DNA of 6,904 nucleotides from Microbacteriaceae bacterium (GTDB lineage: Bacteria > Actinomycetota > Actinomycetes > Actinomycetales > Microbacteriaceae): the NCBI GenBank assembly GCA_012511645.1, contig JAAZFP010000378.1, forward strand, positions 1-6,904, read 5' to 3'. Below the pieces are notes generated by a model. It had not been told where the DNA came from and made no database searches. It saw only the letters and a program-made list of their open reading frames with translations. This document shows positions 1 to 5,585 of the stretch, piece after piece; positions within the stretch are counted from its first letter, which is position 1, and every line of letters starts with the position of its first letter. The translations under genes were made by a program, and so were the position numbers.

Positions 1-212
1 CCGTCATGACCATGCTCGGCTCTGGGGTCATCGTGGGACAGTCGCTTGCGTCAGCCGTGACCGGCATCGTTGCAGAGTCGGTCAGCACGCAGGCAGCGCT
101 GTTCTTGCCCCTGGCAGCCGCGATCCTCGCGTTGCTCGCCGGCGTCGTGAACTGGCTACTCACCCCGGCCGGCAAGCTCCCGCAGGCGACCGGCCCACTG
201 CAGGTGCCCTAG
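1..212 (+). CDS. C-terminal end of a membrane transporter, probably MFS (5' partial)
   Basis: The reading frame is open from the left edge (first full codon at 3) to a TAG at 210-212, giving 69 residues of a protein that begins outside the window. Two hydrophobic segments are visible, at about residues 4-24 (glycine/serine-rich, with small residues at helix-packing spacing) and about 31-53 (rich in Leu/Ala). A short polar tail, rich in Pro and Gly, follows. This pattern fits helices 11 and 12 of a 12-helix major facilitator superfamily transporter, with the tail in the cytoplasm. No substrate can be named from this fragment. It lies upstream of sufS on the same strand, but a 99-nt gap makes a shared transcript uncertain. 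Another polytopic membrane protein family is possible. The coding call is firm and the family call moderate. Confidence 0.65.
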   Translation, partial: VMTMLGSGVIVGQSLASAVTGIVAESVSTQAALFLPLAAAILALLAGVVNWLLTPAGKLPQATGPLQVP

Positions 213-311
213 ATGACGCGCCATATCCTCACCCACGCATCCACCGCTGGTCTTCGCTGAGGGCGCAACGCTCCCCCTGCCTGCACAGGTGTGGAGTGGG
301 AGAATGGAAGC
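213..311 (+). other. Intergenic gap upstream of sufS
   Basis: These 99 nt lie between the transporter stop and the sufS start. They probably carry the sufS promoter, but I could not identify a convincing -35/-10 pair. TATCCT at 224-229 resembles a -10 element but has no good partner upstream. No strong hairpin followed by a T run was seen. The only clear element is the sufS ribosome binding site at the right end. Confidence 0.4.
298..302 (+). promoter_or_regulatory. Ribosome binding site that decides the sufS start
   Basis: GGGAG at 298-302 lies 9 nt before the ATG at 312, a good Shine-Dalgarno distance. An in-frame GTG at 291 would extend the protein by seven residues, but this motif would then sit inside the coding region. 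The ATG is therefore preferred. Confidence 0.7.
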
Positions 312-1610
312 ATGCCCGCACCACTGACCTCCGCCGACGTGTATTCCATTCGCAGCCAGTTTCCCTACTTTGCGAATCTTCCGCTCGTCGACGGCACACC
401 AGTGGCCTATCTCGACTCCGCCGCGACCTCGCAGCGTCCTGCCCGGGTGCTCGATGCCGAGCGCGGCTTTCTCGAACGAGACTATGCGGCCGTGCACCGA
501 GGCACGAGCCAAGCCGTCGGCACGGCGACTCAGCGATTTGAAGACGCCCGTCAGACCGTCGCCACGTTCGTGGGCGCCGCACACCCCGAACAGATCGTGT
601 GGGCCGCAGGCGCGACCGACGCGCTGAACATCATTGCGCTCGGCATCGGTGAGGCAAACGCGGGGCTCGGTGTGACCGGCTCTGAGCGCTATCGGCTTGA
701 GCCAGGAGATGAGATCCTCGTCACCGAGGCCGAACACCACGCAAATCTGATTCCGTGGCAGCGCCTGGCCGCGAAAACCGGGGCCACGCTCACCTATATT
801 CCGGTGAATGAACATGGCACCTGGTCGCTCGATGACGCGCGCGAGGCGATCACGAGCCGAACCAAGATTTTCGCGTTCGCGCATGTGTCGAATGTGACGG
901 GTTTCGAGGCTCCCGTCGCCGAACTGGTTAGCCTAGCTCGGGCGGTAGGCGCACTGACCGTGCTCGACGCGTGCCAGTCAGTGCCGCATATTCCCGTGAA
1001 CCTCGATGAACTCGGTGTGGATTTCGCGGTGTTTTCGAGCCATAAGGCGCTGGGGCCCAACGCTCTCGGAGTGCTCTACGGTCGCGCTGAGGCGCTGGCT
1101 GCGCTGCCCCCCTCACGCACCGGTGGCAGCGCGATCACCAGGGTCACCATGAGCGAGGCAGAGTTCATGCCGCCACCGCTCCGTTTTGAGCCGGGCACCC
1201 AGCCGGTGTCACAGGCGGTGGGTCTCGCCGATGCGCTGAATTTCATGACCGAGATCGGCATGCAGCGCGCTGCATCACGCGAGCACGACTTGGTTGCACA
1301 ACTTGTCGAGGGTGTGCTCAGCACCCCCGGACTCCGGCTGCTCGGCCCCCAGGGCACGACCGATCGAGTTGCCCTCACCGCGGTTGCCGTCGACGGTGTG
1401 CATGCCCATGACGTCGGCCAGTTTCTCGATCAACAGGGTGTGCTGGTTCGGGTCGGTCACCACTGCGCGCAGCCCCTGCATCGAGCCATCGGTATGGCGT
1501 CCAGCACGAGGGCGAGCGTGCATGTGACCACGACCGAAGATGAGGTCGAACGATTTCTTGACGGGCTGCGCGGCGCGCAGCGATACTTCAATGCGGAGGT
1601 TCACTCATGA
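312..1610 (+). CDS. sufS: SufS, class II cysteine desulfurase
   Basis: This PLP enzyme converts L-cysteine to L-alanine and holds the sulfur as a persulfide for Fe-S cluster assembly in the cytoplasm. The protein has 432 residues, slightly longer than the usual 405-420. It has the fold-type I aminotransferase layout. The cofactor-stacking histidine is in the EAEHHANLIPWQ motif (His143). Asp219, in LDACQS, contacts the PLP pyridine nitrogen. The Schiff-base lysine is Lys245 in SSHKALGPN. The catalytic cysteine is Cys385 in the class II signature RVGHHCAQP, followed by the conserved STRAS segment (Arg400). About ten extra residues before the EAEHH motif account for some of the added length. The start was chosen by the Shine-Dalgarno sequence. 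sufU follows with a 4-nt overlap, so the two are co-translated and SufU is the expected sulfur acceptor. No sufB, sufC or sufD gene lies immediately upstream. The assignment is very secure. Confidence 0.97.
   Translation: MPAPLTSADVYSIRSQFPYFANLPLVDGTPVAYLDSAATSQRPARVLDAERGFLERDYAAVHRGTSQAVGTATQRFEDARQTVATFVGAAHPEQIVWAAGATDALNIIALGIGEANAGLGVTGSERYRLEPGDEILVTEAEHHANLIPWQRLAAKTGATLTYIPVNEHGTWSLDDAREAITSRTKIFAFAHVSNVTGFEAPVAELVSLARAVGALTVLDACQSVPHIPVNLDELGVDFAVFSSHKALGPNALGVLYGRAEALAALPPSRTGGSAITRVTMSEAEFMPPPLRFEPGTQPVSQAVGLADALNFMTEIGMQRAASREHDLVAQLVEGVLSTPGLRLLGPQGTTDRVALTAVAVDGVHAHDVGQFLDQQGVLVRVGHHCAQPLHRAIGMASSTRASVHVTTTEDEVERFLDGLRGAQRYFNAEVHS
1595..1599 (+). promoter_or_regulatory. Ribosome binding site of sufU inside sufS
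   Basis: GGAGG at 1595-1599 lies 7 nt before the sufU ATG at 1607, within the last codons of sufS. Together with the ATGA stop/start overlap, this supports independent initiation as well as translational coupling. Confidence 0.75.
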
Positions 1611-2086
1611 GCGAACTCGACAGTCTGTATCAAGAGCTCATTCTTGACCATTCGAAGCGGCCGGTTGGCAAGGGCGAGTTTGAAGCTCCCGAAGGCTCGC
1701 TCTCAGCATCACATCACGAGTTCAACCCGAGCTGCGGCGATGAGATCACCCTCAGCGTTGCCGTCGACCCCACGACCGGGGCAATCGAGCGGCTGAACTG
1801 GGACGGGCAGGGCTGCTCAATTTCTATGGCGTCAGCATCGCTGCTGTCTCAACTCGTGAAAGAAGACTCGCTCACAGCCGACGGCGCCAGGGAGCGCATC
1901 GATGCGTTTCGCGAGATGATTCACGGACGAGGCGCCACTGAACCCGACGACGAGTTGCTGGGCGATGCAGTTGCGCTGCAGGGTGTTGCCAAGTTTGTGA
2001 TGCGGGTGAAGTGCGCGATGCTCGCATGGGTAGCGCTCGAGGCAGACCTCACGCAGATTGACTCAGCACGGGGCACTGGTTCGTAG
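1607..2086 (+). CDS. sufU: SufU, zinc-dependent sulfurtransferase partner of SufS
   Basis: This 159-residue protein of the IscU/NifU-N fold belongs to the SufU branch. It takes the persulfide sulfur from SufS and passes it on to the SufBCD scaffold. The N-terminus carries the family start LYQELILDHSKRP. Three cysteines and one aspartate that form the zinc site in Bacillus subtilis SufU are present: Cys43 and Asp45 in PSCGDE, Cys70 in GQGCSIS, and Cys136 in RVKCAMLAW. The stretch of about 65 residues between the second and third cysteine includes the insertion that separates SufU from IscU. That IscU scaffolds clusters whereas SufU mainly acts as a zinc-bound sulfur shuttle is established for the family, not shown here. 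It overlaps sufS by ATGA. No sufT-like gene follows; the next gene is DUF4192. The length is normal and all ligands are intact. Confidence 0.96.
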   Translation: MSELDSLYQELILDHSKRPVGKGEFEAPEGSLSASHHEFNPSCGDEITLSVAVDPTTGAIERLNWDGQGCSISMASASLLSQLVKEDSLTADGARERIDAFREMIHGRGATEPDDELLGDAVALQGVAKFVMRVKCAMLAWVALEADLTQIDSARGTGS

Positions 2087-2180
2087 GTCACAGGGTTAAA
2101 TTTCACCTGTTTCTTCCGAGAATGCTCGAAAGCTGTGAATAACTCGGAGCCAAAGACGCGGTCAACGAGAACATGGGCTC
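2087..2180 (+). other. Intergenic gap between sufU and the DUF4192 gene
   Basis: This 94-nt gap contains a weak hairpin, ACAGG at 2090-2094 pairing with CCTGT at 2106-2110 around an AT-rich 11-nt loop. It is followed by a T/C-rich stretch (2110-2116). This could be a poor terminator for sufSU, but the stem is short. The local AT-rich patch near 2096-2103 could equally be part of a promoter for the next gene. A weak Shine-Dalgarno candidate, GAGAA at 2167-2171, lies 9 nt before the ATG at 2181. No operator or riboswitch was recognised. Confidence 0.35.
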
Positions 2181-3653
2181 ATGACCAGTTCACACCCCTC
2201 CAACAGCTCAGGTTCAGATTTCACCCCGCATGCGGCGATTGACACCGCAGCAGCACCCACCACACGAACCAACCCGGCCTCGAATGCGGCACCAGGGCCG
2301 ACACTCCCCCCGTCGTCATCTCAGCACCGGGGTGACGAATCTCGGCAGGTGCTTCGGTGTGAAAGCACCGCAGACTTTCTTGCCGTACTGCCCTTTGTCA
2401 CCGGGTTCACCGACGACAACAGCCTGTTCGTGGTGCTCTTTCGGGGTCGGCGCAGTGAAGACGTGCTGCGCATCGACCTGCCACGCGATGGTGACCGTGA
2501 GGGCGAACGTGCGCTTTGCGGCATGCTCATCGAGCTGTTGCGTCTCACCGACGGCGGTCAGCACAGCCCCGCCCTGGTCTTGATGACCTCCCAGAGTTTC
2601 GCAGGGAGCCGCGGCGTGCCCTATCTTCGCCTCGCGCGCACCATTGAACGTCGGTGTGCACGCGAAGGGTGGCGGCTTCGAGAACTTGCGGTCGTTGCAG
2701 CAGACGGCTGGGCGGGCCTGCTCGGAGCCGCAGCCCCCAAGCAGCGAAGTCTTGACGAGATCTCTGGCAGCGATCTCGCGAGTAGGGCCTCGGCCGCAGC
2801 CCACACGGCGCCCCTTGTTGACATCGGCTCCCTGCCAACCACCGACGAGCGCCGACGACAACTCGTTGCTCATCGACTCGCCGAACTTGAGCAGGTGAAA
2901 CGCCGCAAGGCTCCCGCTCCTGCTGCCCATGCTGCTTCCAATGCCGGCACCGACGACCCTCCGACGTGGCTGCTCGGGGTGTCTCGGGCAGCAGAAGCAT
3001 GCTTCGAGGCGCACCGTGAGGGCGACCTGCCTGATCCCAGACTGCTCGCCCGCCTCATCGTCGCGACGCGAGAGCCCACCCAGTGGTGCGCGGTGGTGCT
3101 CACCGCGCTCACCAGTTCGCGGTTCGTTGCCGACATTGCGGCAGACCACCACGCCCTGCTGTTCGAACGGTTGCAGGTGCGCGATGCCCCCACGGTTCTC
3201 GCCGCTGACGAGGTACCGCAGCCCACCGCAGTCGCGAGCCTCGAGGGCGTGCTGCACGCGCTCTCAGAGGTCACACCCGATGGTGATCGTCTCTCGGGAA
3301 TCATCGCGGCCCTCGCCGATGCGGCCTCCCACGCACCAGACAGCGACACTCCGGGTGTGCTTGCGATGCTCGCCTGGGCGTGGTGGATGCGTGGCATGCA
3401 ATCAGTTGCGCATCGATTGCTCCAGCGTGGTCTCGGTGTTGCTCCAGGTCATGAGATTAGCCAGCTGATTGAGCAGATTGCTCGCACGATTCCCGAGGCC
3501 AGGCTGCAGGCGCTGCGTGCGTGGCGCGATGGCGGTGGTGACGCTGCCCCACCGATCACCCTCACCGCAGGCGACGCGCCCGAGATACCTCAGCCGTCAT
3601 TACCCGCACTACCCGATCACGCAACGCGGGTTCCATTGGCTCGGGCAGGGTGA
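2181..3653 (+). CDS. DUF4192 family protein of unknown function
   Basis: The product has 490 residues and no known function. The DUF4192 signature begins at about residue 57, after a variable N-terminal tail: a stretch reading STADFLAVLPFVTGFTDDNS and then SLFVVLFRG matches the family's opening strand/helix with a 'PF..GF..d.SL' pattern. The domain runs to about residue 450 and ends in an all-helical part rich in Ala and Leu (residues 390-450). There Trp and Arg residues and an LLxRGL motif resemble the repeat-like C-terminus of the family. Residues 1-56 are rich in Ser, Thr, Pro and Ala, look disordered, and lack a signal peptide. No membrane segment is seen, so a cytoplasmic protein is likely. 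The last 30 residues are Pro/Ala-rich and overlap the opposite-strand desulfurase gene. An in-frame stop at 2136-2138 with no earlier ATG, GTG or TTG supports the ATG at 2181, although its ribosome binding site is weak. A GTG at 2349 is an alternative start that would remove the tail. Confidence 0.85.
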   Translation: MTSSHPSNSSGSDFTPHAAIDTAAAPTTRTNPASNAAPGPTLPPSSSQHRGDESRQVLRCESTADFLAVLPFVTGFTDDNSLFVVLFRGRRSEDVLRIDLPRDGDREGERALCGMLIELLRLTDGGQHSPALVLMTSQSFAGSRGVPYLRLARTIERRCAREGWRLRELAVVAADGWAGLLGAAAPKQRSLDEISGSDLASRASAAAHTAPLVDIGSLPTTDERRRQLVAHRLAELEQVKRRKAPAPAAHAASNAGTDDPPTWLLGVSRAAEACFEAHREGDLPDPRLLARLIVATREPTQWCAVVLTALTSSRFVADIAADHHALLFERLQVRDAPTVLAADEVPQPTAVASLEGVLHALSEVTPDGDRLSGIIAALADAASHAPDSDTPGVLAMLAWAWWMRGMQSVAHRLLQRGLGVAPGHEISQLIEQIARTIPEARLQALRAWRDGGGDAAPPITLTAGDAPEIPQPSLPALPDHATRVPLARAG

Positions 3654-4719
3654 AACGAATCGCGGTCTGCGCGAGCTCGGGTAACACCCCCATTGCCAAG
3701 AGCACGGGCGAGGGCTCATCGTTGCCCGCGGCACACGCCGAGCCTGAAGATGCCGCGATGCCAGCGGCGTCGAGCGCAACCAACAGTGACTCGCCACTCA
3801 CTCCCGGCACAGTGAACGAGGCGTGCCCCGGCAATCGCTCGGTCTCATCTCCGGTGAGCTGCGCACCCGGCACCTCGGCGAGCACCCGCTCGACGAGCGC
3901 GTCACGGCTCGAGGCCAGCGCGAGCGCTCGAGCCCCGATGCGGTGAGCGTGTGCGGTAACCGCCGCCGCAAACCCAGCGATAGCCACGACGTTCTCGGTG
4001 CCCGACCGCCGCCCATGCTCTTGGCCACCACCGTGCAGCAGCGGCTCAAGCGCGATGCCATCCCGCAGCAGCAGCGCGCCCGCTCCCTGCGGGCCGCCAA
4101 ACTTGTGGCTCGCGATGGTCATCGCCTGCACCTGGTTTCCGGGCCACCCTCCCTGAGACATGCTCACCGGAAGTGTGGCGGCAGCCTGCACCGCATCAGT
4201 GTGCACCAGCACACCCGCTGCCGCACTAACGCGCGCAATCTCTTGCACCGGCTGCACCGTGCCAACCTCACCATTGGCGAGCCCAACAGTGACGAGTGCG
4301 GTGTCGGGTCGCAACGCGCTCTCGATTTTGCTGGGGTCCGTCATGCCTCGGTCATTCACCGCAATCTCAGTGACATCGAAGCCGTGCACCCGCTGCAGAT
4401 AGGCACAGCTTTCGAGCACCGAGGGATGCTCAATTGCCGAGGTCACCAGGTGTCGCCCACGAGGGTTCGCGAGCGCCAAGCCGATCACCGCGAGATTGTT
4501 CGCTTCGGTGCCACCAGAGGTGAAGATCACCTCAGAGGGACGCACGCCACACACTTCCGCAAGCTGCTGCCTGGCGTGTTCAACGATCGTTCGAGCGCGA
4601 TGCCCCGCAGCATGCACGCTCGATGCGTTGGCAGCGTCGGCATCGAGCGCCGCGATCATCGCCTCACGAGCTTCTGGGAGCAGCGGTGAGGTCGCGGCCG
4701 CGTCAAGATACCCGCGCAT
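3562..4719 (-). CDS. Class I (NifS/IscS-like) cysteine desulfurase of the nad operon
   Basis: This PLP enzyme takes sulfur from L-cysteine as a persulfide and leaves alanine. It has 385 residues, normal for the NifS/IscS class. Visible family features, in order, are the N-terminal YLDAAAT, the cofactor loop SGGTEANN (residues 68-75), the stacking histidine His98 in IEHPS, Asp175 in HTDAVQ, the Schiff-base lysine Lys206 in ASHKFGGPQG, and RRSGTEN (238-243). The catalytic cysteine is Cys329 in SSGSACAAG. The serine-rich loop around this cysteine and the motif order separate it from SufS on the plus strand. It starts 2 nt after the nadC stop (TAA GC ATG), with AGGT at 4725-4728 as a modest ribosome binding site, so it is likely translationally coupled to nadC. 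In Bacillus subtilis a NifS-type enzyme next to the nad genes serves the NadA Fe-S cluster; the same role is inferred here. No scaffold gene adjoins it. Its last 92 nt overlap the DUF4192 gene. Confidence 0.95.
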   Translation of the reverse strand: MRGYLDAAATSPLLPEAREAMIAALDADAANASSVHAAGHRARTIVEHARQQLAEVCGVRPSEVIFTSGGTEANNLAVIGLALANPRGRHLVTSAIEHPSVLESCAYLQRVHGFDVTEIAVNDRGMTDPSKIESALRPDTALVTVGLANGEVGTVQPVQEIARVSAAAGVLVHTDAVQAAATLPVSMSQGGWPGNQVQAMTIASHKFGGPQGAGALLLRDGIALEPLLHGGGQEHGRRSGTENVVAIAGFAAAVTAHAHRIGARALALASSRDALVERVLAEVPGAQLTGDETERLPGHASFTVPGVSGESLLVALDAAGIAASSGSACAAGNDEPSPVLLAMGVLPELAQTAIRFTLPEPMEPALRDRVVRVMTAEVSRARRLR

Positions 4720-4721
4720 GC

Positions 4722-5585
4722 TTAACCTGCGGCCACGTCGACCGCGTCGAGACCGAGGTCGAGCGCTGCCGCACCGTGGGTGAGCTGGCCCACCGAAATC
4801 ACATCAACCCCGGTTTCTGCGATGCCACGCACCGTCTCAAGGTTCACTCCGCCGCTCGCTTCGCACACCGTGCGACCTGCAACACGTTCGACCGCGGTGC
4901 GCAAATCAGCGAGCGAGAAATTGTCGAGCAGCACGGCAGTGACCCCGGCATCAATCACGGCATCGAGTTGCCCGAGATGGTCGATCTCGACAACCACGGC
5001 GGTGGTGTGACCCAGCTGATCTTTGACCCCGCGGATCGCTCGGGTCAGCTCGGGCCCCTCGGTTGCGCCGAGCGCCACAAGGTGATTGTCTTTCAACATC
5101 ACCGCATCGCTCAGACTGAAGCGATGGTTTTTGCCACCGCCTGCCGCAACCGCGTGCTTCTCCAACGCGCGCAGCCCCGGTGTCGTCTTGCGAGTGTCGG
5201 CGATCGAAGCGGAGGTGCCCGCGACCGCTGCAACAAACCGCGAGGTGAGGGTTGCCACACCGCTCAGTCGCTGCACAAAGTTTAGCGCGACGCGCTCACC
5301 AGTCAGCACGCCCTGCGCGGGGCCGTCGATGCGTGCGAGCACCTCCCCCGCAGCAAATCGGTGTCCCTCGCTGACGAGGCCGCGCACCTCGGTGCGCGAA
5401 TCAACCTGGCGAAAGGTCTTGACGAGCACCGGGCCACCAGCGAACACGCCGGGCTCACGCGCGACAACTGCGGCGCTCAGGCGCGCGTCAGGGTCAATGG
5501 ACAGTTGCACCGTCAGGTCACCCCACGGAGCATCCTCTGCAAGTGCGCGACCGACGGCGTCAGTGATCAGTGCTGGGGTCAACAT
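4722..5585 (-). CDS. nadC: Nicotinate-nucleotide pyrophosphorylase, carboxylating (quinolinate phosphoribosyltransferase)
   Basis: The enzyme joins quinolinate to PRPP and decarboxylates it to nicotinate mononucleotide, the last step that commits de novo synthesis to the NAD pool. The 287 residues match the usual length of about 280-290. An N-terminal sandwich domain (to about residue 110) leads into an alpha/beta barrel. The substrate-binding residues are visible: the Arg of GERVALN (Arg98), Arg132 and Lys133 in ADTRKTTPGLRALEKHAV, His154 and Arg155 in GGGKNHR, Lys165 in LKDNH, Glu200 in VVVEIDH and Asp221 in VLLDNFS. The C-terminus carries EASGGVNL and ISVGQLTH, typical of the phosphate-binding end of the barrel. 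The start ATG lies 9 nt after a strong AAAGGAG and overlaps the end of nadB by 7 nt. The desulfurase gene follows after 2 nt. The active form is normally a dimer or hexamer of dimers. All expected active-site residues are present. Confidence 0.97.
   Translation of the reverse strand: MLTPALITDAVGRALAEDAPWGDLTVQLSIDPDARLSAAVVAREPGVFAGGPVLVKTFRQVDSRTEVRGLVSEGHRFAAGEVLARIDGPAQGVLTGERVALNFVQRLSGVATLTSRFVAAVAGTSASIADTRKTTPGLRALEKHAVAAGGGKNHRFSLSDAVMLKDNHLVALGATEGPELTRAIRGVKDQLGHTTAVVVEIDHLGQLDAVIDAGVTAVLLDNFSLADLRTAVERVAGRTVCEASGGVNLETVRGIAETGVDVISVGQLTHGAAALDLGLDAVDVAAG

Noticed and set aside
156..884. Long open frame on the minus strand opposite the start of sufS
   Set aside because: It runs antisense to the clearly conserved SufS coding region, has an Arg/Gly-rich composition expected from GC-rich shadow frames, and shows no family motif.
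966..974. Cysteine (Cys220) next to the PLP-binding Asp219 of SufS, considered as a possible second reactive cysteine
   Set aside because: As far as I recall, a DACQS form is common in actinobacterial SufS proteins, and the true catalytic cysteine, Cys385, is present, so this is not evidence of altered chemistry.
2173..2184. Three-codon ORF (ATG GGC TCA TGA) overlapping the DUF4192 start by ATGA
   Set aside because: The only Shine-Dalgarno candidate, GAGAA at 2167-2171, is 1 nt from this ATG, too close for initiation, so the arrangement is most likely chance.
2316..3257. 313-codon minus-strand frame opposite the DUF4192 gene
   Set aside because: Its composition is that of a shadow frame with many Cys, Arg and Gly and no recognisable domain, while the plus-strand frame carries DUF4192 features.
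3823..4689. 288-codon plus-strand frame opposite the class I desulfurase
   Set aside because: It is His/Arg-rich shadow translation of a gene whose catalytic motifs are all intact on the minus strand.
4623..5285. 220-codon plus-strand frame across the nadC/desulfurase junction
   Set aside because: It crosses two well-supported minus-strand genes and has no domain signature.
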